Assembly: GCA_017475045.1 (NCBI GenBank)
Contig: JAFVGH010000059.1
Location: forward strand, 1 to 41,428
DNA length: 41,428 nt
From: Fibrobacter sp.
Lineage (GTDB): Bacteria; Fibrobacterota; Fibrobacteria; Fibrobacterales; Fibrobacteraceae
Reading direction: 5' to 3'
A program made the position numbers and the translations under genes. Position 1 is the stretch's first letter; the number at the start of each line of letters is the position of its first letter. Shown here in pieces: positions 34,318 through 41,428 of this stretch. Below the pieces are notes generated by a model that saw nothing but the letters and a program-made list of their open reading frames with translations, did not search any database and was not told the origin of the DNA.

Positions 34318-34358
34318 TGCTCCTTGTTTCTATCAAAATTATTTAGAAACAGGGAGCA
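34318..34358 (-). promoter_or_regulatory. 15-bp hairpin covering the Shine-Dalgarno sequence of the beta-helix lipoprotein gene
   Basis: Arms 34318-34332 and 34344-34358 match over 15 bp with one mismatch, around an 11-base loop. In the mRNA (minus strand) the 3' arm ends with AAGGAGCA, so the whole ribosome-binding site AAGGAG is paired; only TAAA separates the arm from the ATG. It may instead, or also, be an operator for a dimeric regulator. Confidence 0.65.
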
Positions 34359-34442
34359 AAAGGGGATTTTTTTCGTCTTTTAAAAAAAAGCAGATTTTTT
34401 ATTCGGAACTTTTCGTTCCGTTCGTGTCAATTAGTTCCAGAA

Positions 34443-34466
34443 AATGGACGAATCTAATCGTCCATT
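34443..34466 (-). terminator. Hairpin with the stop codon of the PepSY-like gene in its loop
   Basis: AATGGACGA and TCGTCCATT form a perfect 9-bp stem; the six-base loop contains the TAG of the upstream-coded gene (34456-34454). On the minus strand the stem is followed by a short T-run (TTTT). It could act as a weak terminator or as a 3'-end stabiliser. Confidence 0.4.
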
Positions 34467-34900
34467 CCAACGAGCTGGAACTGTTCATTGAATTTAAGCT
34501 CCAGATCGTTGGAAAGTTCCACGTCGTATCCGTAGCGTTCCTTGTCCACCTTGATGACAGGAGTCGTGGCGTAGTTCGCCTTTACGTATTCGGCGATTCC
34601 CTTGGGAATAAAGCTTGCAGGCACGCCCTTCTGCTTATTCTCCACCTTGTTCCAGGTGCCGTCCTTGAAAAGCTCAATCTTGGTGCCGTCATCCAGGCGG
34701 ACTTCGTACTTGGTCTTTTCGAAGAACCCGGAATCCTTTTCGGCAAAGAGAATCTTCTGGGCGGGGAACTTTTGTGCCACGAAGGTCTTGACGGCGGCGG
34801 GCAACTGGTCCACGGCAATGGGAGTGTCGTCGGCATAGGCGGCAACCGACAGGAACAGGGCACAAACAATAGCCATAACGAATTTGTGGGCGTACGACAT
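34454..34900 (-). CDS. PepSY-like secreted protein (DUF2874 type)
   Basis: A 148-residue exported protein. MSYAHKFVMAIVCALFLSVAAYA is a signal peptide with an Ala-x-Ala-like site (AYA). The mature part contains two similar modules: LPAAVKTFVAQKFPAQKILFAEKDS...KYEVRLDDGTKIELFKDGTW and IPKGIAEYVKANYATTPVIKVDKER..YDVELSNDLELKFNEQF. These are the marks of the PepSY_like (DUF2874) family, small periplasmic or surface proteins of unknown function. The ATG has AAGGAG six bases upstream and a good promoter (TTGACT-17-TATATT) at 34970-34942. The lipoprotein gene lies 140 bp downstream on the same strand. Confidence 0.85.
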   Translation of the reverse strand: MSYAHKFVMAIVCALFLSVAAYADDTPIAVDQLPAAVKTFVAQKFPAQKILFAEKDSGFFEKTKYEVRLDDGTKIELFKDGTWNKVENKQKGVPASFIPKGIAEYVKANYATTPVIKVDKERYGYDVELSNDLELKFNEQFQLVGMDD

Positions 34901-34941
34901 GATAAACTCCTTGGTTAAAGTGTTTTCTCGTTTACATCTAT

Positions 34942-34970
34942 AATATATTAAAAGATTTCTATAAAGTCAA
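34942..34970 (-). promoter_or_regulatory. Sigma-70-like promoter of the PepSY-like gene
   Basis: On the minus strand, TTGACT (34970-34965) and TATATT (34947-34942) are separated by exactly 17 bp. The start codon lies about 40 bp downstream, preceded by AAGGAG, so the transcript has a normal leader, unlike the leaderless-looking genes elsewhere. Confidence 0.65.
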
Positions 34971-35013
34971 ATGCATAATTTTAATCACTTTAATCAATTG
35001 TTTTTATAAGTAA

Positions 35014-35049
35014 TGATAAAAAAAGAGATGCCGGCTCGGTGGCCGGCAT
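35014..35049 (-). terminator. Rho-independent terminator (minus strand)
   Basis: ATGCCGGC and GCCGGCAT form a perfect 8-bp stem with a six-base loop (35028-35049). On the minus strand it is followed by CTCTTTTTTT. It should end transcripts from the carboxyltransferase gene before the PepSY-like promoter. Confidence 0.75.
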
Positions 35050-35094
35050 GACGATGATAATGTTTACGCTACTATTTTACCCGTGAGCAACAAA

Positions 35095-35116
35095 GCCCCC
35101 GATATTAATCGGGGGC
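35095..35116 (-). terminator. Second hairpin, possible terminator (minus strand)
   Basis: GCCCCCGAT and ATCGGGGGC form a 9-bp stem with a 4-base loop, followed on the minus strand by TTTGTTG. It is a weaker T-run than the next hairpin downstream. Confidence 0.5.
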
Positions 35117-35143
35117 GGTTGTGGAAGCGCGAACGGTCGTTAC

Positions 35144-35237
35144 GTGAGCCGTAAGCGACTCGTATTAACGAGTCGTGACGGCTAGAGTGAGCGCTAACCG
35201 GAGAAGCCTTCCCCGAATTCAGCGCGAACGGTCGTTA
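35144..35237 (-). repeat. Stop-codon-anchored intergenic repeat, copy 2
   Basis: Read on the minus strand it begins immediately after the TAA of the carboxyltransferase gene and matches 1509-1601 through most of its length, including the palindrome with arms CGACTCGT/ACGAGTCG (35156-35175). The first 16 bases of the element (35222-35237) are repeated exactly just beyond its far end (35127-35142). Confidence 0.8.
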
Positions 35238-36782
35238 TTACAGCGGTACATTACCATGCTTCTTGAATTCCGTCGGAATGGACCTGCTGGCCTCGAGGCT
35301 GTTGAAAGCCGCGATAATGCGGGCGCGGGTTTCCGTCGGAGCCACAACCTCATCGATAGAGCCGGTGTTTGCCGCAATGTAGGGGTTCAAGTGTTCAGCC
35401 TCGTACTGGGCGATGAAATCGGCACGGGCCTGCTTGGGGTCGGCAGCGGCGGCGATTTCCTTCTTGTGGATAATGTCCACCGCACCTTCGGCACCCATCA
35501 CCGCAATCTGGGCAATAGGCCAGGCCAGCACGTAGTCGGAGCCCAGATGCTTGGAGTCCATGGCGATGTAGGCACCGCCGAAGGCCTTGCGCATGATGAG
35601 CGTAATCTTCGGAACTGTAGCTTCGGCATAGGCATAGAGCAGCTTTGCACCGTGACGGATAATGCCGTTGTATTCCTGCTTCTTGCCCGGCATGTAACCC
35701 GGAACGTCTGCCATCGTTAGGAGCGGGATGTTGAAGCAGTCGCAGAAGCGGATAAAGCGGGCGGCCTTGTCGCTGGCGTCAATGTCAAGCGTACCAGCCA
35801 GATAGCTGGGCTGGCTTGCGATAATACCCACCGACTTGCCTTCGATACGGGCAAAGCCAACCACCACGTTCTTCGCAAAGTCCGGCTGGACTTCGAAGAA
35901 GCTGTCATCGTCCACCAAAATGGAGATGGGCTGGCGCACGTCGAAGACACGCTTTGCGTTTTCGGGAACCAGGTCCTGGATTTCGGAGGAACGATCCTTG
36001 TAGGTGAACTTCTTGACGGGGCTTACGTCAAAGGCGCTCTGGGGCAGGTATTCCAACAGCTTGCGGACACCTTCCAAGCAGGACTTGTCGTTGGGATAGG
36101 CAAAGTGAACCACGCCGGAAGTAGCCTTGTGAACCTGTGCACCGCCAAGGTCCATAGCAGAAATCTGCTCACCGGTAACGGCCTTCACCACACCCGGGCC
36201 CGTAATGAACATCTGGGCGGTGTTTTCCACCATGAAGATGAAGTCGGTGATGGCCGGAGAATAGCAGGCACCGCCTGCGCAGGGGCCAAGCACCACGGAA
36301 ATCTGAGGAATCAGGCCCGAAGCATGGGTGTTACGCTTGAAGATTTCGGCATAACCGTCCAGAGCGTGAACGCCTTCTTCGATACGGGCTCCACCGCCAT
36401 CGTTGATGCAGACGAAGGGGGCGCGGGACTTTACAGCAAGATCCATGGCGTGGCAGATCTTCTGGGCATGTACGGCACCGAGGGTTCCGCCGTTCACGGT
36501 GAAATCCTGGGAGCTGGCGTAGACCAGGCGGCCGTTAATCTTGCCGTAGCCTGTCACGACGCCGTCACCGGGGAGGCGCTTCTTTTCGGGCAGGTAAGCA
36601 GCTTCGGACTGCTGGAATGCACCGATCTCTACGAAGGTGCCCTTGTCGAACAGGAACTCGACGCGCTCGCGGGCGGTCATCTTTCCTTGTTCGTGCTGCT
36701 TGGCCACACGGGCCTCACCGCCCGCGGCATCACGCACAGCGTTGCGGCTTTCCAGTTCCTTGATATACTTTTGGTCCCACAT
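35238..36782 (-). CDS. Acyl-CoA carboxylase/decarboxylase carboxyltransferase subunit (PccB/MmdA type)
   Basis: A 514-residue carboxyltransferase that moves CO2 between carboxybiotin and an acyl-CoA such as propionyl- or methylmalonyl-CoA. Family marks: the N-terminal KQHEQGKMTARERVEFLFDKGTF, DFTVNGGTLGAVHAQKI, INDGGGARIEEGVHALDGYAEIF, the oxyanion-forming GPCAGGACYSPAITDF, and in the second half DVPGYMPGKKQEYNGIIRHGAKLLYAYAEATVP and MRKAFGGAYIAM. No biotin carboxylase, biotin carrier or membrane decarboxylase subunit is adjacent, so whether it acts in a carboxylase or in a sodium-pump methylmalonyl-CoA decarboxylase cannot be decided here. Confidence 0.92.
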   Translation of the reverse strand: MWDQKYIKELESRNAVRDAAGGEARVAKQHEQGKMTARERVEFLFDKGTFVEIGAFQQSEAAYLPEKKRLPGDGVVTGYGKINGRLVYASSQDFTVNGGTLGAVHAQKICHAMDLAVKSRAPFVCINDGGGARIEEGVHALDGYAEIFKRNTHASGLIPQISVVLGPCAGGACYSPAITDFIFMVENTAQMFITGPGVVKAVTGEQISAMDLGGAQVHKATSGVVHFAYPNDKSCLEGVRKLLEYLPQSAFDVSPVKKFTYKDRSSEIQDLVPENAKRVFDVRQPISILVDDDSFFEVQPDFAKNVVVGFARIEGKSVGIIASQPSYLAGTLDIDASDKAARFIRFCDCFNIPLLTMADVPGYMPGKKQEYNGIIRHGAKLLYAYAEATVPKITLIMRKAFGGAYIAMDSKHLGSDYVLAWPIAQIAVMGAEGAVDIIHKKEIAAAADPKQARADFIAQYEAEHLNPYIAANTGSIDEVVAPTETRARIIAAFNSLEASRSIPTEFKKHGNVPL

Positions 36783-36856
36783 GTTTTCAGATTTCCTTTT
36801 TTATGAAATATTTAGATTACAAAGTCTAGATCCTCACCTGCGCGAGGATGACGCAA

Positions 36857-36942
36857 GAGGGGGCGTTGCGGGGTGCTCCCCGCAGAGGGGGTAGCGGATG
36901 CGGCTAGGAGATCCCCGCCTTCGCGGGGATCTCCTAGCCGCA
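36857..36942. repeat. REP-like repeat block with a 20-bp perfect hairpin
   Basis: 36899-36942 forms a perfect 20-bp stem with a CTTC loop. Its core ATCCCCGC/GCGGGGAT and the preceding AGAGGGGGTAGCGGA recur inverted at 18125-18172, and the GGGGGCGTTGCGGGGT-CTCCCCGC module at 36859 recurs near 21963. No T-run follows on either strand, so it is not a typical terminator. It lies in the 281-bp gap between adk and the carboxyltransferase gene. Confidence 0.7.
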
Positions 36943-37001
36943 GGAGCGAGGGGGACACTTCCCCCACCCCAAAAAGCAAACCCAAGCCTTAGAGCACTCC
37001 C

Positions 37002-37063
37002 GTGAGCCGCAGGCGACTCGTATGAACGAGTCGTCATAGGCGAGAGCAAAGGCCCACCGGAGT
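37002..37063 (-). repeat. Stop-codon-anchored intergenic repeat, copy 3 (short)
   Basis: Directly downstream of the adk stop codon on the minus strand, this copy keeps CTCTCGCC, the palindrome arms CGACTCGT/ACGAGTCG (37014-37033) and the CGGCTCACG block. The loop differs (TCAT for TAAT), as does the 5' part. Confidence 0.7.
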
Positions 37064-37720
37064 TTACTTTTTGCCTTTAGCCTTTGCGGTCTTTGTGGCC
37101 TTCTTGCAAGCCTTGGAGCACTTGCAAGCGGACTTGCAGAACTTCACGTAGGCAGCGAGGGTGTCGCAGAACACTTCATCGGGAGTGTTGTCGCCGTTGA
37201 TGCGGCTGATGATGGACTTGCTGTACTTGCCCAGCACCTTGGCGGTGGATTCCTTGTACACCTTGAGGCGGTTCTTGATCACGGCTTCGTCGGCGTCATC
37301 CTTGCGGCCTTCGATTTTCGCGCGGTTGAGGAGGCGGGCCACGATGGTCTTTTCGTCCTTGATGTCCAGCACGAAGATATGCTTAACGTCTACCACGGAT
37401 TCAATGAGCTTGACCTGGGCGACCGTGCGGGGAATGCCGTCGAGGAGGAGGGTATCCTTGTCCGGGTTCACCTTGTTGGTGTTCACCAGGCCTTCGATGA
37501 AGCGACCGAAAATTTCCACAGTGGCTTCGTCGGGAACCAAGAGGCCCTTGCTGGAGTAAGAAGCGAGAAGCTTGCCGGATTCGCTGGAAGGAGCGATGCC
37601 GCGGAAGATGTCGCCCGTGGAAATGTGCTTGAGGGCGGTGGTAGCAGCGAGCTTTGCGCCGACGGTGCCCTTGCCGGAACCGGGTGCGCCAAAGATAAGA
37701 ACTGCAGGAATTTTAGCCAT
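37064..37720 (-). CDS. adk: Adenylate kinase with a Cys/Lys-rich tail
   Basis: A 218-residue kinase that converts ATP and AMP into two ADP. It has the P-loop GAPGSGKGT, the AMP-site TGDIFRG, the DGIPRT motif and a short lid without zinc-binding cysteines. The start is ATG 37720 with AAGAGG six bases upstream; the longer frame runs into non-coding sequence. After the normal end of the fold (about residue 190) a basic tail follows: KFCKSACKCSKACKKATKTAKAKGKK, with four cysteines spaced over 13 residues, unlike ordinary Adk. A repeat element starts right after the stop codon. clpC lies upstream on the same strand. Confidence 0.9.
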   Translation of the reverse strand: MAKIPAVLIFGAPGSGKGTVGAKLAATTALKHISTGDIFRGIAPSSESGKLLASYSSKGLLVPDEATVEIFGRFIEGLVNTNKVNPDKDTLLLDGIPRTVAQVKLIESVVDVKHIFVLDIKDEKTIVARLLNRAKIEGRKDDADEAVIKNRLKVYKESTAKVLGKYSKSIISRINGDNTPDEVFCDTLAAYVKFCKSACKCSKACKKATKTAKAKGKK

Positions 37721-37805
37721 TTTAAGCCTCTTGAGGTTGATTGTTAAATTTCGGCCCAAAAGATAGAAAATGGCGATGCCGCGAAGATGTTGATTTTATT
37801 ACTTT

Positions 37806-37820
37806 CCGCTTGCTAAGCGG
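37806..37820. other. Small hairpin between clpC and adk
   Basis: CCGCTT-GCT-AAGCGG is a 6-bp stem. There is no T-run on the minus strand, so a terminator role is doubtful. Confidence 0.25.
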
Positions 37821-37825
37821 GATTT

Positions 37826-40339
37826 TCACGGGTCCTGTACGATTTTCTCGCAGGCAAAGGAAAGCTTGCCGTCCTTCACACCGATGGTGATGGTGGAAAA
37901 GTCCGTCATGGTGCCGAGCAAAAGCCCTTCGGCGATCTCGTCTTCCACCATATTCTGGATAGAACGGCGGATGGGGCGGGCTCCCAAAGCAGAATCGTAA
38001 TTGCTGTTGACGATGACTTCCTTGGCCTCTTGCGTGACTTCCAGAAGGATTCCCCTTTCGGAGAGGTTCTTCTGCAAGAAGGAGAGCTGGATGTCCACCA
38101 CGGAGACCAGGTCTGCCTTGGATAAGGGGCGGAACACGATCTGCTCGTCGATACGGTTCAAGAATTCCGGCGAGAACACTCGCTTGACTTCTTCGCGGAT
38201 GGCGGTTTCCATACGCTCGTAGTCATCTGTCTCCCCCATCTTGGTGAATCCCATACCAGAGCTGTGGCGGACCTCGCGGGCGCCGGCGTTACTGGTCATG
38301 ATGATAATGGTGTTCTTGAAATTGATTTTGCGGCCGTAGCTGTCGGTAAGGATACCGTCATCCAGAATCTGCAGGAGCAGGTTATAGACATCGGGGTGTG
38401 CCTTCTCGATTTCATCCAGCAATACTACGCTGTAGGGGCGCTTGCGGACCTTTTCGCTGAGCTGTCCGCCGCTTTCCTCGAAGCCCACGTATCCCGGAGG
38501 CGCACCGATGAGGCGGCTGATGCTGTGCTTTTCCATATATTCGCTCATGTCGATACGAATCATGGAATCTTCGCTGCCGAAAAGGCTCAGGCTTAAAACT
38601 TTTGCAAGCTCCGTCTTGCCCACGCCGGTGGGACCCAGGAACAGGAAGCTACCCATGGGGCGCTTGGTGTCGCGGATGCCTGCGCGGGTACGGCGGATGG
38701 CCTTGACCACGGCGTCTACGGCCTGGTCCTGACCAATGACACGCTCCTTGATTTCATCCCCCAAGTGGAGGAGTTTCTTGGCTTCTTCTCCGGCAAGACG
38801 GCTTACAGGAATGCCCGTCATCTTGCTGATGCAGTCGCGAATGGCGTTCTCGTCTACCACAGGAACAGTTTCGGAGTCCTTATCGGCAGAAAGGGCTTCG
38901 CGGCGTTCCATCACCTGCTTTTCTAATTCTTCGGTCTTGTCCCTAAGGGCGGCAGCTGCTTCAAAATTCTGATTTGCCACGGCTTCGTCTAGTTGCCGCT
39001 TGGTTTCCGCCAGTTCCTCTTCCATATCCTTCAGGTCCTGGGGAATGCAGATGGAATCGAGGCGGACCCTTGCACCGGTCTCGTCTAGCACGTCGATGGC
39101 CTTGTCGGGCAAGAAACGCTCGCTGATGTAGCGTTCCGCCAAGAGGACCGCTGCACGGACGGCATCGGGAGTGTAACGCACCTTGTGGTGGGCCTCGTAC
39201 TTGGCACGGAGCCCGTCCAGAATCAAGATGGAATCCTCGGCGTTAGGCGGGTTCACCACGATTGTTTGGAAACGGCGTTCCAGGGCGGCATCCTTCTCGA
39301 TGTACTTGCGGTATTCATCGATTGTGGTTGCACCGATACACTGGAGTTCGCCACGAGCTAGCGCCGGCTTGAAAATGTTGGAGGCGTCCAGGCTGCCTTC
39401 GGAGCCGCCTGCGCCAACGATGGTGTGGAGTTCGTCAATAAACAGGATGACGGAGCTGTCCACACGCTGAAGCTCCATGATGAGCCCCTTCACACGTTCC
39501 TCGAACTGCCCGCGGTACTTGGTGCCTGCCACCATGGCGGCCACGTCCAATGTCACCACACGCTTGTTCATGAGGAGTTCCGGAATCTTCTTCTGCACGA
39601 TCTTCTGGGCAAGGCCTTCCACAATGGCGGTCTTGCCGACGCCGGGTTCCCCGATGAGGGCCGGGTTGTTCTTCTTGCGGCGGCAGAGAATCTGGATAAG
39701 ACGCTCGATTTCCTGCTCACGACCGATGATGGGGTCCAGCTTGCCTTGGCGGGCAAGGGCCGTCAAGTCGCGACCGAAATGGTCAAGAATAGGCGTCTTG
39801 GACTTGGAGCCGGGACGTCCCTGGGGGCCACCCGGTCTCGGCGTAGAAATGGGCTCGTCAGGCTGGTCTTCGGAGCTCCCCCGCTTGAGCTGGTCCAGGG
39901 CCTGCTGGAAATTTTCAAAGGTAACGTTGAAAGTAGAGAGTGTGGCCGCCGCCGGAGAATCGGACTGCTGGAGTATAGCAAGCATCAGATGCTCGGGACC
40001 GATATACTGGTCACCTTCTTCTTTGGCAATCTTTGCTGCGTTGAACATGACCGCCTTGGTGCGGGCGGTAAAGGCCAAGAGGCCACCGCGGTTGTCACCA
40101 CCGATGGTCATGAGGCCGCCGTCGTTGGTAAGAGCCCGCTGGACAGTCTCCCCAAGCTCCGCCAGGTTCACCTTCAGAGCCTTCAGGGTCTCGGAGGCAA
40201 AACCCGAATCCTCGCGGACTAAGCCCAGGAGCAAGTGCTCCACCGTAATGCTGTCACTTCCAAGATTGCGGGCCGCCATACGGGCTGCCTGGAGCACCGC
40301 CTTGGCCTTTGCAGAAAAAATACCGTTATTCTCAGACAT
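37826..40339 (-). CDS. clpC: ATP-dependent Clp protease ATP-binding subunit ClpC
   Basis: An 837-residue AAA+ unfoldase that feeds proteins to ClpP. Domains in order: N-domain with two Clp repeats (about 5-145), a Pro/Gly/Ser linker, AAA-1 ([28 protein letters not shown]), a middle region with a UVR motif (about 420-455, [21 protein letters not shown]) that distinguishes ClpC from ClpB, AAA-2 ([28 protein letters not shown]) and the C-terminal D2-small domain ([17 protein letters not shown]). A GMGF segment lies where ClpC proteins carry their ClpP-binding loop. TAATTT lies six bases before the ATG, with no Shine-Dalgarno. The clpP gene is not in the window. Confidence 0.94.
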   Translation of the reverse strand: MSENNGIFSAKAKAVLQAARMAARNLGSDSITVEHLLLGLVREDSGFASETLKALKVNLAELGETVQRALTNDGGLMTIGGDNRGGLLAFTARTKAVMFNAAKIAKEEGDQYIGPEHLMLAILQQSDSPAAATLSTFNVTFENFQQALDQLKRGSSEDQPDEPISTPRPGGPQGRPGSKSKTPILDHFGRDLTALARQGKLDPIIGREQEIERLIQILCRRKKNNPALIGEPGVGKTAIVEGLAQKIVQKKIPELLMNKRVVTLDVAAMVAGTKYRGQFEERVKGLIMELQRVDSSVILFIDELHTIVGAGGSEGSLDASNIFKPALARGELQCIGATTIDEYRKYIEKDAALERRFQTIVVNPPNAEDSILILDGLRAKYEAHHKVRYTPDAVRAAVLLAERYISERFLPDKAIDVLDETGARVRLDSICIPQDLKDMEEELAETKRQLDEAVANQNFEAAAALRDKTEELEKQVMERREALSADKDSETVPVVDENAIRDCISKMTGIPVSRLAGEEAKKLLHLGDEIKERVIGQDQAVDAVVKAIRRTRAGIRDTKRPMGSFLFLGPTGVGKTELAKVLSLSLFGSEDSMIRIDMSEYMEKHSISRLIGAPPGYVGFEESGGQLSEKVRKRPYSVVLLDEIEKAHPDVYNLLLQILDDGILTDSYGRKINFKNTIIIMTSNAGAREVRHSSGMGFTKMGETDDYERMETAIREEVKRVFSPEFLNRIDEQIVFRPLSKADLVSVVDIQLSFLQKNLSERGILLEVTQEAKEVIVNSNYDSALGARPIRRSIQNMVEDEIAEGLLLGTMTDFSTITIGVKDGKLSFACEKIVQDP

Positions 40340-40376
40340 AGCTTAAAATTAACAATGAAAAATCTAAAAAAGGCGT

Positions 40377-41048
40377 CTATTGGATAATTCCGCCGTGCAT
40401 AACGACCCTACGCTTGGCAAAACCGGCCAATTTTTCGTCGTGGGTCACGATGAGGAAGGCCTGATTGAACTTTTCGTTCAGTTCGCCGATGAGTTCGTTG
40501 AGCATGGCGGAGTTGGCCTCGTCCAGGTTGCCGCTGGGCTCGTCGGCCAACACCAAGTCGGGGTGGTTCATGAGGGCACGGGCAATAGCCACACGCTGGC
40601 GTTCACCACCGGAAAGTTCCCGAGGCAGGTGTTTAAGGCGGTCCTTGAGGCCTACCGTCTCCAACAACATCTCGGCGCGTTCACGACATTCCTTCTCGGA
40701 AGTCCCGAGAATCCGGCCCGGCACGCACACGTTCTCGATGGCCGTAAATTCACTGAGCAGGTGATGGAACTGGAAAACGAAACCCACCTGCACGCGGTGG
40801 TACATGTCCCGTTCCTGGCTGTTGAACTTGGAAAGGGGCTTGCCCTTGAAAAGGATTTCACCGGAAGTAGGCGTATCCAGCATGCCCACCAGGTTCAGGA
40901 AGGTGGACTTGCCCGAACCCGAAGAACCGGTAAGAGCCACCAGCTCCCCCGCTTCCATCTCAAAGTTCACGCCCTTGAGAATCTCAAGTTCTTCGCCTGT
41001 CTCGGAGAACACGCGGCGGAGATCGACAGTCTGTAACAAACTACTCAT
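40377..41048 (-). CDS. lolD: Lipoprotein-releasing system ATP-binding protein LolD
   Basis: A 223-residue ABC ATPase of the LolCDE complex, which lifts lipoproteins from the inner membrane. Seen: Walker A GSSGSGKST, Q-loop region VGFVFQFHHLLSEFTAIENV (the LolD-type sequence), signature LSGGERQRVAIARAL, Walker B LVLADEPSGNLD and H-loop IVTHDE. The ATG overlaps the end of the permease gene (about 8 bp), showing a lolC/E-lolD operon on the minus strand. The window's several lipoproteins are potential clients. The MacB family is a less likely alternative, as LolD-type Q-loop residues are clear. Confidence 0.9.
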   Translation of the reverse strand: MSSLLQTVDLRRVFSETGEELEILKGVNFEMEAGELVALTGSSGSGKSTFLNLVGMLDTPTSGEILFKGKPLSKFNSQERDMYHRVQVGFVFQFHHLLSEFTAIENVCVPGRILGTSEKECRERAEMLLETVGLKDRLKHLPRELSGGERQRVAIARALMNHPDLVLADEPSGNLDEANSAMLNELIGELNEKFNQAFLIVTHDEKLAGFAKRRVVMHGGIIQ

Positions 41049-41428
41049 GCCTAATCGCTCCTACAGGGTCCATGCGGCTAGCCTTCCATGCTGGAAGCAG
41101 CGTAGCCAAAACGCAGAGGGCAATGCCGATAACAAAAATCAAAACTGCATCAAGCAGGTGTACCGAAATCGGGAAGTACGGGATCACGTAGACATCGCCA
41201 GGAAGCTTGATAAAGTGGTAGGCCTCTTGTAGCTTGCAAAGTACGATACCGATAGTGCCGCCCACGATGGTGCCACCCACGCCGATGAAGCTACCCATGA
41301 GCATGAACACGCGCATGATGCCCGCCTTGCTGAAGCCCATGCTGCGCAGGATGCCGATTTCCTTCGTCTTGTCGATGACGACCATGATGAGGGAACTGAT
41401 GATGTTGAACGCCGCCACGAGGATGATG
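41041..41428 (-). CDS. LolC/E-family permease, C-terminal part (5' end outside window)
   Basis: The last 128 codons of a FtsX-like permease. Visible: AAFNIISSLIMVVIDKTKEIGILRSMGFSK, the characteristic start of the FtsX/LolC membrane block, then helices about IMRVFMLMGSFIGVGGTIVGGTIGIVL and LDAVLIFVIGIALCVLATLLPAWKASRMDPVGAIRHE, the usual C-terminal signature. The reading frame is open to the window edge. The stop TAG (41043-41041) lies inside the lolD start region, so the two genes are coupled. Whether it is LolC, LolE or a single fused LolF-type protein cannot be seen. Confidence 0.88.
   Translation of the reverse strand, partial: IILVAAFNIISSLIMVVIDKTKEIGILRSMGFSKAGIMRVFMLMGSFIGVGGTIVGGTIGIVLCKLQEAYHFIKLPGDVYVIPYFPISVHLLDAVLIFVIGIALCVLATLLPAWKASRMDPVGAIRHE

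Larger units (their letters stand above)
34971..35237. other. Intergenic stretch with terminators and a repeat copy
   Basis: The 337-bp gap between the PepSY-like gene and the carboxyltransferase gene (34901-35237) holds, in order, the PepSY promoter, two minus-strand hairpin terminators and the second copy of the stop-anchored repeat. No further gene is seen. Confidence 0.6.

Noticed and set aside
1..41428. tRNA, rRNA, CRISPR array, transposase, integrase, restriction or anti-phage genes
   Set aside because: I looked for cloverleaf-like TTCGA blocks, regularly spaced repeats and the usual motifs of these families and saw none.

Overview
The window comes from a member of the phylum Fibrobacterota, most likely the genus Fibrobacter. 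The clearest marker is a secreted protein at 12851-13948 with a C-terminal FISUMP domain (Fibrobacter succinogenes major paralogous domain). Supporting signs are a huge GLUG-repeat surface protein with a serine-rich linker and a Por-secretion-like tail, and a lipoprotein of the Cthe_2159 beta-helix carbohydrate-binding type. The rest is a chromosomal mixture of housekeeping and envelope genes. No tRNA, rRNA, CRISPR array, prophage or transposase was seen.

Layout. 1-3085: the 3' part of metG, a terminator, then a small membrane protein, a MauE/DoxX-like membrane protein and a Nudix hydrolase. 3090-7017: a divergent pair, an Omp85-like outer-membrane barrel (-) and an RND/MMPL exporter (+), reading out of one shared 14-bp palindrome. 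6995-12841: an aminotransferase, an FHA-domain ABC transporter translationally coupled to a membrane Ser/Thr kinase, then YraN and YciO family proteins. 12851-13948: the FISUMP protein (-). 14048-18065: purU, a small membrane protein, pyrE, a lipoprotein and an outer-membrane-type protein. 18066-22120: an accessory island with a long non-coding leader, a 980-residue surface protein and flanking inverted repeats. 22121-24627: DEAD-box helicase, map and a small unknown. 24674-30247 (-): rapA, proB, dgt. 30310-32331 (+): a GYF-RDD membrane protein and murA. 32334-34900 (-): the beta-helix lipoprotein and a PepSY-like secreted protein. 35238-41428 (-): LolC/E and LolD lipoprotein-release genes, clpC, adk and an acyl-CoA carboxyltransferase subunit.

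Themes. Many genes concern the envelope: lipoprotein release, peptidoglycan precursor synthesis, an RND exporter, outer-membrane barrels and secreted fibre-interaction candidates. The FHA-ABC/kinase pair looks like a phosphorylation-gated exporter, comparable to mycobacterial Rv1747/PknF. Two surface-protein genes have their Shine-Dalgarno sequences inside hairpins, while many other genes have a TANNTT box 6-10 nt before the ATG and no Shine-Dalgarno, which suggests leaderless mRNAs. Several intergenic repeat families are present. One is a roughly 95-bp element that begins exactly at stop codons and keeps a perfect palindrome in three copies. Positions and motifs are read by eye. Functions are assigned from recalled family features, without database searches.
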